From: Tenebrio molitor
Taxonomy: Eukaryota > Arthropoda > Insecta > Coleoptera > Tenebrionidae
DNA: 64,000 nt
Direction of reading: 5' to 3'
Assembly (NCBI RefSeq): GCF_963966145.1
Contig: NC_091048.1
Coordinates: forward strand, 2,542,001-2,606,000
Below, piece after piece: positions 26,401 to 41,400 of this stretch (position 1 is its first letter; each line of letters opens with the position of its first letter). The notes under the pieces were generated by a model. That model was not told where the DNA came from. It saw only the letters and a program-made list of their open reading frames with translations, and ran no database searches. Made by a program: the position numbers and the translations under genes.

Positions 26401-29400
26401 TTGCAACATTCAATTTTGGAATTTTTTCAAAAGAATATGTTAAGGAGGTTTTCCGAACAATTTTTACCCCCGATTTGTGCACTAAAATTTGTCGAGATGT
26501 TGCTCGAAGGGTTCAGTTATACATTGAGCATAATGGTGGTCAATTAGAACATTTTCAATAAAATTTAAATTTGAATGTTTTACGTTTGACAATTCTTGAC
26601 ATTTATTTATCTCAATTTAGATAGCGGCGTTGCCATGCATAAAAAAGATCTCTGTAAAAAAGTGTCATCTTGCGGGACCAATCGAAAAACTTGCTACCAC
26701 ATTTCTGGCCGCTCTGTATTTAACTTCTAGTCATCGTCACCAACTACCGATTTTTTTTTTGACATGCTATTCGAGAACACCCTGTATACATTATTTAAAA
26801 ATGATTCACGTACATCCGCCGATTTAATAATAATACTTCTAAGCACAACTGAGAATAAATGAAGTGGTTAAGAAGTAAAATAATAAATTCTTCATTATTT
26901 GTGACTACTCAAACCGCTAACCCCAAACTTTAAGACCCGGAGTCTGATATTTTTGAAACAAAGTGACCTCCATTTTTCTCCATCTTCCACGAAATGGCGT
27001 TGTCAACCGCAGCTCCGCTTCCATCAGCCTCCGACACAAATGAGCCACAGTAAAATTCGACATTGTTCGAAAAGTGGAGCAAGTCGAAAGCGCTTAATGA
27101 GCCAGGTTACGACTCTATTTATCCCGATATGAGCTCTTTTATCGTAGCGTAAAATCTCCCGTTCAGTATGTAGCAATTATCGGAGCGGCCTTATTAAAAC
27201 CGGCTTCATCTCGACGACGGTTAATTCTAATTAATTTGCTCGATTTAATTGAGTCGTAAAGTGTGCATAAGTTATTACCTGTTGCCCACGTGGAGGCTCA
27301 TGTTGGGCTTGGGGAACACGCCCTCCGCCGAACACACTACTTGCAGCGTTCCGTCGCCGACGTGTTCTTGTCGCAGCTCCAGACGCTTCTCCGGCACTGA
27401 AATTAATAAAACATGTCAGGGGTTGCAACGTTCGAACAGAAATCGGACGGATTTTTTATCAATTATGCGGCGGGCCCAATCTGGCCTGCCCCAGAAGGTG
27501 GCGGCCACACCGAAAATGTTTCTCCCTTGCGCAAAACCGCACCCAACAAATCAAATTCACAAACTGATGATTTAAACAAACTCATTTAAGGAATCATAAA
27601 CAATTTTTGACTGTTTGAACAAATCAAAATAAAATCTAGATTTTATTGTAGAAGGTGATCAAAAAGAAATCAAATCAAGAGTACATTTTCTTTGTTTTAT
27701 CCGAACGTTTGTCTTGGTTTGAATCCTACGCAAAGGAAAGGAAGGATACATTTTTCATTCCCCCCCGACGGAGGGCTTTTCAGAGCCTTTTCAGCCACAC
27801 TGACAGGAAGATTCGGGATGGGTACGGTGAGGAGGGTGCCGAAGGAATGTGGTAGGTACTGAGGGGTTAATACTGACCCAGCATTAGCCTTATCTATGAT
27901 ATGAGACCTGTGCTCATACCATACGATGTGATGGTGTGGAAAAAACCTGAAAAAAACCACACCATCCCAGGCGGGATTAGAACCCGGCACCTTCCGAGTG
28001 CAAAGCTGCGCGCTAGGCGCGTGGCCACAATGCTCGGTGAATGACGCTTATATGCACAGTCGTTTTATGGTTAACTACCTCTCGAAATAAATAATTAATT
28101 AATTATTAGTGATTAAAGTTTTGTCTTCAATGGTAAAACACTTATTCTGGGATAATTGTTGCTTACAATTGCAGTAAACATCTGTAAACTTTGCCGAAAT
28201 CGAAAAATTGTTTTCCTGGTTAGCAACAGCGCATCGTTGACGTTTCTTTGACATTTACAAAAAATCTGCTTAACATATTTTAATGTGAAAAAATAGAAAA
28301 AACATATTTCCATATTTTTGTACTTTCCACGGTCATGAAATTTATTCCTAGTTGATTGGTGCCATGTCTAAATGTGTTTTCGAGTTTTTTGCATTAATTA
28401 GTCTCAAAAACAAGCAAAAATGAATTCGTAAATCGGGAATAATAACTGAAAAGTTTAAGAAGCCCCGATAATGAAAGTGCTAATTTGCCTTTTACAAAAC
28501 TCGCCATCTTGATGAGCTTTGGCTTGTGCGTTGATAACGCCTCGAATCAACTTCATCAAGTTAATTCGAGTGCTCACAATTCACCGACTTCTCTGTATTT
28601 AAAAGATTATTTTGTAATATTCCGAACTGGTAAGTAAACAAGAACGAATTAATGAACGTTATTTGAGCGGCTTAAATATAAATTTTCAAAATTGGCTGCC
28701 GCATAATTTAATAACTTTCATCATTGAAGCGCTACACCTTTGTTTATTGCATAACGTACAAAAGGAGAGCCAGGAGCTTCTTTCCTTTCAGGATTTTTTT
28801 ACATTTTACCCAAAGGGTGTTTATTCAATTCCGTGCAGCTCAAACTTGTATTTATTTGATGATTTAATGTTGCTTTCTTAAGGGCTTTCATCAAGAATGT
28901 TATGTTCATCGAGCTCCAAGAAAAACAAGCTCATTATTTTATTGTAAAAATTCACAAACCTCCTAATAAAACCCAAATGTAACTCTGACGAATTTGCTTC
29001 ATGAAAATGTTTAATCAAACTGATTTCATGCAACTGCATTTTATAATTAGTTTTATGTTGTATGATTTATTTAAACACGATTCGAGCTTCCTGTCAACAT
29101 GTCACGTGATCGGTAATGCGTTTCAACTAAAAACCTAATGGAAACAGAGTTGTCTACTAAATTTAAATCATATATTCAATTCATTATAATTTAAGTTGAC
29201 AGCGTTGTCACATTTCATTAAATAGAAAATGGCCTCTATACGCAATTCCAAACAAAGAGATTTTTTATTCTTTTTCTAAAGCGTTATTTTCTCCCTCGTG
29301 TAATTGTGGCCAATTGTCACCAAGATAACAAGAGTAATTTAAGACATATTATCATTAATTTTTGTTGTACATAACGTAACTTTAAACCGTTACGTATACG

Positions 29401-32400
29401 ACGAAGACGAACGGTACCGCTGGCGGGAGCACTCCGGCCGCGGCGGCAGTGCCAATTCTCGTAGAATCGCAGGAAAATAACCGTTTTAAAGCTGAAATTG
29501 TAGTTCGTTCAAAACAATTATAGTGATAATCACATTAACGCCTGAATTATTCAAGTAAAGCCATACGTTTTTAATGCTTTGTTTTTCATAGCCTACTTGA
29601 CCAGCATTTTTTTGAAACGTACGGTATAATTAACTCACACTCGGGATGAAATTAACAATTAACTATTTATGAAGATGCAACACTAATTTTCTTTTATAAA
29701 TCTATCAAATTTGTTTCCTGAAAGGAAAGTGTCAGTTCAGATTAAATAACTCATGGATCCGGCAAAGCGTGTTAGCGAAGCATTAAGTCGTTTTAAGAAA
29801 ATGACCGCAACTTTTATTGTCACAATATGCTCTCAACTAAACTTTGCATTGTCATAAATCCGCGGTTTATGCAGCTGTAAATTTTACGATTAATTTCATT
29901 CGCAGTTTTTACGATTGTTATGTCGTAAAACTATAATTCAGACACTGCTATCAATTTTTTTTTATCAACTCGGATTGAAAATGTGCGCCGTTCATTAAAA
30001 AGTTTAGCTTAATTATGTTAGTTTTGGTTTGTTTGAGGAATAACCTGTTTTGCTTCAACAAAAATAATTTAAGTAAATGAAACACACGAAATAGTTTCAG
30101 TAAAGAACAAAACAATTATTCAGACAAGTTTATCAAGTCATTCTTACTCACTTAAAGTTTTGTTAGTTGCCAAAGCGAATATGTTAAAGGTCATTATGGA
30201 AGCCCATTTTATCATTTACTCCATTTATTTCTTTATTTCCATTATACTTTTATTAACTTTTTATACCCAATGTTTCGTCCAAAATGACTGCTTGGTGATA
30301 TAGTTAATGGAAAATTGTTTTCATTTTTTTTTTGTTCTCAAATAACAAAACAAATAATATTTTTACATTCATACTGACGTATTTTAATCATTTTCGTGAA
30401 AGGATAAAAATTAAGACGAACCAACACATTTTCCAATACTTGGAATCATCGCACAGCACAGGTGAAGAGTTGAGGTGAAGCGATTTACACCGCCAGAATG
30501 TCAGTAAATATTTAGCTTGGCTCGGTGGTTACTTTAAGGAAATGAAATAACAGTTCAACAGATGGTTTGCTTTGTGCAAAATAAATCAACCAAATTAAAT
30601 CAAACAAAATTTACATTTAACACACGTTTAAACGTTAAAGAAAAATTTGTAGTAGGTCCACTTGTGACAATTACAATTTTGTTTGTAATCCCTCGGAGAT
30701 CCTCATGGAACCCCTCGGTCAAGTCTGGAATAATATCGGGAAGAATAAAAGGGAACGGTGTCAGAAACTGTCTTGATCGTTTTCCCTGGGTGGCGCGGCA
30801 GCATTTCGTGCTCTGCGCCGAACCACAGCCCCAATTTACTTTGAAGTGACAGTTGAGGGTAAAACACAAAACAATGAACATACCACGCAACTTGAGTTGT
30901 CTTTTTTGCTCCAAAGGAAAAATAATTTTGTATTTGGTCTTTGACAGGTGTGTTTTAATTGGAAAATTAATTAAATAATATCCAAGCCGTGGGGCACTCG
31001 CCACCACACATTTAAGACAACAAAGCAAAAAGTAATCGCTGATTTTAGCAGCACTGCCGAACACGACAATTCCATTACAGTTCACCTGTCACGTCTGCAC
31101 CACTGCCGAATTTATATTTTGGAAACCGCTGACAATACCGCGTCCACCGTTTCTACCACTAGCGAAATTGGCGTAATTAAGCGAACGCCACTGTTCAGTG
31201 TGTCGCAATTCCCGCATGAATATGTAAATGTGAATTATTCAAACCGTGGTTAATTTGTTATTAAAACCAACTCGTGCAAAGTCGCTCTCGCTGCAGCGAC
31301 ATGTAAAAATCGCGGCTGAAGTTTTCATCTCGCCTCCCGAGGGAGCACCCTCATGAATTTTTTTTTATTAAAATTATAACGAGCCGTTCACGAGCGCTCC
31401 GCACCGTAACGATGTGACAACAGTGCACGGTTCCGGATTAATCATTTCAGGGTGATTTCTTTAATGAGATTCGTTTGGCAATTTCGATCGACACCTAAAA
31501 GTCCCGAGAGGGTAGTTTTGGGCGTGGGGTGCAACAATAGTTATTTACAGCAAGAGTGAGGAAGGTGGAGCTTTCGTTCACGCGAATCGCGTTGCAATCA
31601 AGAATGAAAAGCAGTGAGTGAAAGAGAGTGAGCGAAAGTGAAGTGAGCAAAAGTGAAACCATCACCCACTGGTAACTGTGGATACAGACACGGTTTCTAG
31701 GGAGGTATCGAACAAAAAATATTTTGATAAATATTAAATCAATATTAAATCATTATTAACCAATGAAATTTGATTTTTTTAGCAATTAAAAAAAGTTGTT
31801 AAAAGCAGAGTTCTCGAACGCGATTTACATCAACTTTGAAGAAATATAGCTTGACGTTCTAATTTCCATGATTTTTTTTTCCAAGATGGCTGCTCTGTCA
31901 TTCCGGGGTCCCACCCAGCATCCCTTAACGTCCTTGTCCGGTCGGGACAAAGATCATAACGCCATCCCGCCAATTAGCAAACAATCCCGACTCACCGAAA
32001 ACGAGCATCCTCTTCGTCTTCCTGTCCTCGCTGCTGAAAGTGGAGACGAAGCAAGTGTAATCTCCGGAAAGATCCGGGCCCGGTTGGATGATATGCAAGG
32101 CGCGGTGCACGCTGTTCGTATCGGTGCTCGCCGAGTACTCCAGATCTAGACGTCCCTTAAGTATACCTGAAAACACCATCAGCTACACTTATCTCAAAAC
32201 AAACTTTAGCGTCGTTCTGACTTTCAAATCCGTTAAGGGAAAACTTTAGCCAAATTTGAAGAACCTCACGCCCGGACCGAGGGACGAGGACGCACCGTTT
32301 CGTGACTATTCACCAAGAAAATTTATTTAAATTACTCGGCACAAGAAACTAGTACGGCTTTGGCGAGGATCGGGTCGACGGCTGATGATTTATGGACTAT

Positions 32401-35400
32401 TTCTGATTTTAAACTTATATTGGAATTAAATTCGTTCCACAACTTTTACTGAGAGTTTCTCCTAGTTTTTATTATTTTTTAGGGAAAATGCGAATTTTAC
32501 TCGAAACACCGGCGCTACATCAAACCACTGGAGCGAGGGAAATTATTTCAAAAGAAAGTTTCTCTAACTGGAAAATTGCCTCTACTGTTTTCATTTTTAA
32601 GCTGAAATTGTAGACAATATAGACGAAACAATCCAATACAAATTATGCAAAACTACAATTTCCTACATAATTACTTAACTACACATGATTTACATTTAAT
32701 TTACAATAACTTTCACTCTTCTTCTAGAGGTATTGGATTCTCTCATGGGCTGTGACCTTGGAAATATCAGGGCGAAGGCGAAGCGATAAACCACTGACGA
32801 TGTTTTCCGGTTGGTTTGTAGCAGATATGACTCATAGCCCATGAGAAAATCCAACACCTATACCTGATCCCTCTTGTGAGCTGGCATCACCTCCGTTCAC
32901 GGCACAGGTGCTTCTCAACTATTTCAAGTCTCATAATTTATTATTGTCCTCGTAAATATCTTCAGAAGGAATTTTAACAAACTAACTAAAATTTGTTAAA
33001 ATCTGTTTCAGATTGAAAAAGAAAAAACAGATTTCCAATTTGGAAACTACTTCTGAAATTTCACTTTGCAAAATAATGCAACTACCTGAACAGATTAAAA
33101 TATCAACGAATATTGTTTCCATTTTAAGTCGTCAGTTCTGAACGAGTTGGAATATTTTCTGCAGCTTTAAGCGCTCGGACTGTACTGAAAGCTCTGGTAG
33201 TTAAAACACTAACAAACTTTGGCAATTAGCGGCATTTTCCTTAAAGACGCTTTAATTATTGACGAGAATAATTGACTTTACGAATCCGAATCCCATTTAT
33301 CTTTCCAACAAACTAAAATATTTACAAACCGAACCGGATCTTTCCTTTTTTCCTCGTTCCGAGTTTCCTTTTTTTATTTGTCTTAGAAAAAGTCTCCCTA
33401 ACAAATAAATTGACGAAATTAATATAATTAAGTGTTTTACAGTCTTTTGTATGGCTGGGCGTTCGTGGGACCACAAACTTCAATTTAGGTCAATTACGGG
33501 ACCACAATTCCCTCACTGACTTATAAAACAAATAATTGCTAAGAAGAAAGTTTCAATAATGCAACGTTACAGACACATCCTACATATTTTACGAGAGGCC
33601 AAATGCTGGACGACAAACGAGTTCGACAACTAACTCATGACAGTTTTTAACAAACTTTCCAACTATTGATAAGCTGTCAAGGTAAACGATGCGGCGACAC
33701 CGAACGCAAAATTTATATTCGATAAAACGGTGATGCGGCATTCAGGCATCATCAATTAAAAAAGTTGAGTATAACTAATTATTGTTGTCTAATACAAATT
33801 AAATTATTTTGCTTATTGAATTAGTATTTTCATAAATATTTGTTATTAGTATTATTATACAGGGTGTTATTGAAAGTTAACCACGAGCTACTGGCTTCAT
33901 GTAGAACTCGAAAAAAATATCTAAAAATTTTTATGTCAAAACATAAAATCACATTTATTTTTTGAGCTACAATTTTTTTAAATTGCTTTTAGTTTTCTAC
34001 GTTGTCCTACAGCCTCGTAGGTAAAATTTCGGCACATTTTAAAATACACCCTGTATATCATGTTTTATAAAATGTACGCCAATGCGAAGTAACCTATAGG
34101 AAATATGCTTTAAAACAAGGAAACCGCATTGGTGTACGTTTTATAAAATATGATATACAGGGTGTATTTTCAAAATGTGCCGAAATTTTACCTAAGAGGT
34201 TGTTTGACAACGTAGAACACTAAAAGCGATAAAAAAAATTGTAGGTCAAAAAATAAATGTCATTTTATTTTTTCACATAGAATTTTTTAGATTGTTTTTC
34301 CGAGTTCTACATGAAGCCAGTAGTTCGTGGTTAAAATATCTGTACAACTTTCAATAACACCCTGTACTGCAACATCCAGAAATAGCATATTTTGATGAAA
34401 CTTTGTACAATAATTGGGTCATAACTAAGATAAAATGGTGAAAGTTTCATTAACATTGGTCTTTAAACAAGACACGACAACACCGTAACACAGTGGCCAC
34501 ACTTCGTCCCACACGATGACCGATTGCCCTATAGGAAAGACCTACTGTATAGTCCAGTCGAATAAATACGTTATTAATGTAGAAATAAATAAAAAGCTGC
34601 ATATGAAGCTAATTAAAAACTGTTTCCAATTAAATGCCTGCGGGGATTCCCGCGACAATGCGTTTGATCTGGACACAATAATTTTCGCATCTGTCGCTAA
34701 ATTAATTAACGGCTACTAAACATTTTAAACAGAATCGAACCGATGTACAGCTTTAATAATAGTCATCCTAAAATCGATATTCAACTAATTTGGGCTTCCA
34801 ACTATTAATTCAATTCACCATTTTCTGACAAAATTATTCGCCAATTTGTATCGGTCCGTGTTCGGTACGATTCCTGCGGAATCTATTCCAACCGTCGAAA
34901 TAAATTATTTATGAACACCACTCCGATTCAAATCAGAATAATTGCACGTTATAAAGATTCTTGCATTGGGAGCGTTCGCTCGAGTCGACGTTCCAATCGG
35001 AAGCGGCATTTTTTTTCGAGCGGAATCAAGGAAAAGGACGAGAAATCTCACCTAATTCCTGCGGTTTTTTGTTGGGGATCCACTGATAAATCGGGGTGGG
35101 CGTCTCGTTAAAAAACCACTTAACGACCAGTCCTTCGTCCAAGGACTCCTCCAACGTGTAATCGCAGTCCAGGACCACAGGATCGCCCAGTTGCGTCACT
35201 TCCGGGACTTGAAGTCTGTTGATTCTCACCCCGACGGTGCACCCCGACAGTCCTGCAAATTACCCTGATAATCACTCGAAAACAACACGACGGGGTGCAA
35301 ACCCGCACAAATAATTTTAAATAAATATATTTCACAGCAACGCAAATGATAATCATAATAACGATAATCATTACGAACAGAGATATACTGTGAACGTTAA

Positions 35401-38400
35401 AAAATGTAGCGCAAAATAGTATATGAGTCACCGAGCGACGCAAATGATAATCATGATAACGATAATTATTTCGGACATCTGTATATCTATACTGTGAACG
35501 TTAAAAAATGTGGCGCAAAATAGTATATGAGTCACCGAGCGTGTAATGGTGACTATTACTCACGAGTCCAAGTGACCGATGGTCATTACACGCGAGTACG
35601 CGATGTATACTTTTACTGGCACTTATTTGCTGAATCGTTTTCAGTTTTGTGATGTAATATTGGTTGCAGAAAGTAACAATAGATATAGCTGTCTCTCAAT
35701 ATCAGAAAAATAATTGTTTGCACATATTTTCAGCGCCAAGAATGCAAACATTGCGCAGCGTGAACAAGTTTGTTTGGATCTGACAAACAGTGACGTGCAA
35801 GGAGAAAATCCTGGAGTGCGTAAAAAATATACAAATCCATAATTGGCACAAGTCGGCGCACATAAAATATTAATCCTGCTGGAAAGTAAATTTTCGAGTC
35901 GCGACCTTTGAAAAATGCGTGGCAGGATAAGATCAGGATGACGCAGTTTGCTGAACGGTATTGTTGACAATGACATTTAAAACTCGATAAAATAAATTTG
36001 AACAGAAGAATCCAAGAAGTCTGATGTACTGAATTGTAATAATTGTATTGTTGGGTGAATTATCGTATCAGATGATCGGAAGTGGGTGTCTATCGTTATT
36101 ATCCTTCGAAACGTAAGAGATAAAATTAGAATATTTTGTAGCATGAAGTGTAAATATCAATTTACGCGCTTTGTTGAGATAAACGCCCCCGCTTTTGGTT
36201 CCCTCGGAAACTCCAACATTCTCTCCATCATTTTTCCTCTTCCGACTGTTGTTGTTAATCGTTTGGAATGCAAAAACTAAATTTATTTCGTTACCAAACA
36301 TTGTCACAGTTTGCGAATTTGTCCTAGAGAATTAAATACTCCATTACTTCACTGCCTATTTATTATTAAAAACAAATTTAAAAAATGTATTGCCTTGGGG
36401 AGTATCAGCATTGATAAGTGCAGCGCTTACGTATTTAACAATTTAAGAAACAACCTCCATATTCTGATATTTTCAACACTCACAGTCGTGATATCAGACA
36501 TGTTTTGTGAAAGCCGTTTGAGTGTAGTTGACCTTTATGCAAGTTAGACAGTTTGACATAATGTCGATCGAGGTCTTGAGTCTACTGTTATGCAGTATGT
36601 TGTGCGCTCCCTAGTAAATTATTTTAGTGAGAAACATTGTAAATAGAGTTGAGGAGCAAATTTTTATGACATAGGTCTGTCTAGAGAGTATTAAAAAATG
36701 TTTCAAAACAGTTTCATGACAATCTTGCAGCTTCTGAACAAAATTCTTCTAGACAAATGTCTCTACAATCGATAGTTTCTTAGATAAGGATTACGAAGCC
36801 CAGCAAGGCTCATTAAACTCGCTCCACTACTGCAAATCTTAATCAATTTTCAAGGATCTGAATATTTCCGCATCTAGATCGAATATTCTTTATGACACTA
36901 CTTTTGAAATTTTATAAGTTCCAACGGTTCTAATTTTAGCTATAAGCAATTTTAAGAACCTGCTAAGTCAGATAAAAAAAAAATCGTCAAAGATTCCATT
37001 ATTATCTCAAATTATTTCCGAGCTATAAAGAACCAAGTGTGAGTCTGTCAGGACAAATAAAACATGTTATATTTGGATCCTTCTAAATCGACAATAATAA
37101 TTGTACTAAAAAATTTTCCGAAAATAGATATTGTAGCACAATTAACTTTCTACAAAATAATATATTCCCAGATCAATACTCGTTTAAGAACAAGAATGAA
37201 AAATTTGTTCACAGCATCAGAGGACCTTTTGTTACAAAAAATATACAGGGTGTATCCGAATTCGACCGATAAACTTTCAGGGCAGATTCTATGACCAAAA
37301 ATAAGCATAAAACTCTTAATACATATGGGGTCAAAAATGCTTAGTTTGCGAGATAATCGACTAAAAAGTTCACCAGCAACAAAAGAAATCGGGCGAAATT
37401 TTTTGATGAAACGTACAAAAATAAAAAGGAGCTGTGTACAATTTCAAAAAAATTGTCAAAATTTCGCCCCCTTGTTCAATGGACAGATAACTCCATAAAA
37501 TACAAGGAATTCAGATCGTAATTGTTTTTACGCTTTTGTTGATTACCCCGCAAACTAAGCGTTTTTGACCCCATATGTATTAAGAGTTTTATGCTTATTT
37601 TTGATCGTAGAATCTGTCCTGAAAGTTTGTCGGGCGAATTCGGATACACCCTGTATATTTGTTTATAGAAATGTTAGTGATAAAGTATTCATTGCGCTTA
37701 AAAAAATAGGGTAGCCACTGCAACCATTCAAAGCTCTGAAGTGTTTACCCCAGACGGCAATTACCCGTTAGTTAATAAATAAATATGCAAACCTGCAGGA
37801 AATTTCAAGAGCTTTCAAATCGTGACCAAACCAAAATAAAAATTCAAATAAAAATATGAAAAATCAATCTTTGGAAATATGATTTATTTCTAATCTACCC
37901 AATCAAAAACTTGAACCTAAATATAGATTTCCTGATTTTTACCTAAAAACAGCTCCTACCTATTATGAAATGCGAGTACTTTCTATAACAAGAGAAATTT
38001 GAATTTTGAAGATAAAATTACAAATAAACCAGCAAATTCTGTTCCAGAACACTCTACTTGAAGCCATTTGCTGCACTTAATCCATTCTTTGGCTCTCATA
38101 TCATAATAAACACACTGTGCATCAGCGTCAAGACCATAACACAGTTATAGGTTATAACACAAATGGGAGATTTCGATGAGAATGTGATTCATGTGTCACA
38201 TGATACCTTCTGAAAAACTTTAATTGGCTGGAATAGAGTAGTAAGGGGATATCGCACTGAGAATATAAAACAAAAGATTCTATCATCTTATTTTAAGCTA
38301 AGAAAGATATGCCGATCGTTGAAGAGACGTCGCTGCCATTAGTAAGTCGGTTCCAATAAAACATCTATGGATTTCAGGGTATTCTCTCATCAAAGATAAA

Positions 38401-41400
38401 CTCGTGAATTATTAGTAATAGATAATACGACTCGTGAAACCAGAGCAGCACATTCAATTTGCGTTCAATCTGCAGCTCGTACATATCATCGACGATAATC
38501 ATATCACGTTTATTACTATAGCTGACAATGAAATATTATCAATGTTTGGTTTGTTTTGGAACACAACAATGGGTATTATATTACTATTAGGAACTATCAA
38601 ATAAAATTAAAGTGCATATTCTAAATAGATACATTTTGGACAATCCGCTATAACAATTAAATGTTTTTAAAATAATAGTATTTAACTATAAAACAAACTA
38701 ATCTCTGCCAACGTTACACAAGCAAAGCGTCAAAACATTTCTTCTCTCTTCTCGACGTTCATACACACAAGGGCAGACTGGCTGAAAGGAGACAGAAACA
38801 ACCCTTGCCTATTATTCTCTTAGATTTGCCGTTATTTCATATTAGAAGCGTATTCCATAATCGGGTTATTTCCTTTACTCTTTTATTCTATTTCTCTCAA
38901 GTTTCAAACAGCTCATGTATCGATTTTAAGAATAAAATTGAATGTTTTAAGGGGTGCAAATCAGACAGGCCGAGAAAATTTGATTTTGTGAATGGGCTTT
39001 TAAATAATTTCTGTTGGAATGTTTTATAGCTGGCTGCAGAAAGTCTAGGTGCCTTTTTTTTTTACCACTCAAGGATCGGAAAGACCTAGATGAAAAGTGA
39101 CAACACTTCAATAACTACAATGTTTCAATTAACAGTGATACAATTATTTATTCTAGCAGAAAAATCCTCCTTCACAATTACGAACGAATATTGTGTAAAC
39201 ATTTAGTAATGTCTTTTTGATGCACGTGTATGTTTAGTGCTACCTCATCTTTGGTTTTATCGAAACGTCTGTCTTAGTTTAATTGTACACATATGTGTAC
39301 TTGCTATACACGTCGTTTTATTGGTTGCCTACCGCTCAAAAAATCGATTATTAATTAATTAATTATTATTAATGTCAATTAAAATGAACAATTTTTTTCC
39401 ATGATCATTGGATGCTAGTGGTTTTTTCACTGAAAATAGCAAAGATGGCAATTGAATCACTAGTGAAGAAATAATATTTTCTCACTAGTGAGCAAAGTGA
39501 ATGTTTTGAGAGTTTGTGGATAAAAGGCGCCAAATATGTTGTACTGAAGGTTTTTTAAATCTGTTTTTAAAATACTTTCTGAATATTAGTAACTAAAGCT
39601 TGCATTATTTTTGACTTATTTAAATTTGTAACCTGTTATTTAGATTTCAATTGACGAAAAAACGTGAAATTGCTAGGGGTAGATTTCTGGGAAAATTCAT
39701 GCTACATGCATTGTGTGTTGGTGTCACTGATTAAACTAAAATCAGTAGGCCAATCACAAACACGCAACGCCTGACAACTCGTGATTAAATGCACTACTTT
39801 GCTCACTTGTATTGAAAATACCTATTTCCAAATTAAAGGAATCATATTTTTTGATACACAAATAAATCAGTTTTTTTTTCCAATGTAAACCACATATTCT
39901 GACATCCTAACTGTTATTAACTGTTGCCTTTAGTAACTGTAGAGTTTATTATTTGTTTTATAAAAATAAACACATTTTTAGTTTTGTTTTTGTTTAATTT
40001 CTAACACATTTATTAGCAATTAGTTTTTGCCTGCGACTTTGCTCGCGCATGTTATGGAATATGACAACGTCAATATCAAATTGAATTTTTAATTAAAATG
40101 TCTCCAAAGTTTTGTCTAACTTTCCGCTACTGAAGCCATATAAGAAAAAAAATAGTTGCTAGAGAAATAACAGAAATAAGCTAGGAGAGTCAAGTGCCTT
40201 AAAGAGTTCGGTACATTTATTATTCTTTCCTTAAAACTTATTTCAATACAAACAGCGAAGTAATTATGTCAATTTACTCCCCTTTTTTGTTATTCCCGAT
40301 GGACGGGTTCATTATCATCTTAAACGTTAGTATCATTTTCGTTATCCCATTTCCCGCGAATCTGATTCATCAATTTTCTCCAAGGTGACAATCCAATTTT
40401 CTTCCATAGTTGCCGTGTTATCTTCTTAGTCATTTTCATCGAATGTTTTTGATGTGTTATCATATCACATGATTGTCCGTCGAAAAAATAATCATTTGCA
40501 GATGATTCCCCTGCATGATTTTTGTCAAAACAATTATTTATTACTACTTCACAGTCACAGGAAATTTTACTATAGTTGGCGCGGCGAACCAGTGGAGTAG
40601 TCATGAGATGTTTACGTGATAATTAATTCGTAGAGACGTCAAGAAAAGCCTTATATTTCCACTGCCTCGCCAAATTTTAGCTCTTTTTGCGGGAAATTTA
40701 AATCTGAAAGTAAAAAAAGAAAGGATACATCTTTCATTGCCGCCGAGGGAGGGGGGCTGCTGAAGCTTTTTAGTCACAATGACGATGACGGGAAGATTCG
40801 TGATTGGTTATGGTGAGGATGGGTGCAGAAGGAAGGTGGTAGGGTACTGACCCAGCATTCATACCACGATGTGATGTTGTGAACCATGAAAAAAACCCAC
40901 ACCTGGTCAGGCGGCCCCGGGATTAGAACCGGGGACCTCCAGAACGTTAAGTGGCGCGCTAGACGCTTGGCCACGATCCTCGGTTCCTGCATTGAGCGCA
41001 CGAATCTTCTTAACGCGCGTCCTTTAACCAATAGGAAACATCCCCCGAAAATCACGTGAAGATCATCCCAGTTTATTACTCCACTGAGTCGCCGCGCCGA
41101 GTATAGAAAAGTAGCCAGCCAAACATACGGGTAGAGACATGACCTTGAATCTTATCTTGAACCTCCATAAAGAAAAGCGTAGCTTTTTGGAATAGAACCT
41201 GCATAATGTAAAATCACAATTTCAAGAAGTCTTGGTTCGTTTACAAAAAATATTCTTTAGTTTTTTAGTGACTGCTCGAAAGCGCGTTCCGCTATGCGAG
41301 TTCTGCATTTTGCAATTTCGCAATATATGCAAGAGTCAGCAGAGTTTTTCGTTCCTCGATTTACTTCCGCGTTCAGTATTTAAGTCCGAGTTGATCAAAA

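Noticed and set aside
30600..31085. 161-codon minus-strand frame in Beat intron 3
   Set aside because: Longer than most noise, but there is no family match, no clear splice borders and an open antisense frame over part of it.
31868..32149. Plus-strand frame of 93 codons
   Set aside because: Antisense shadow of Beat exon 3.
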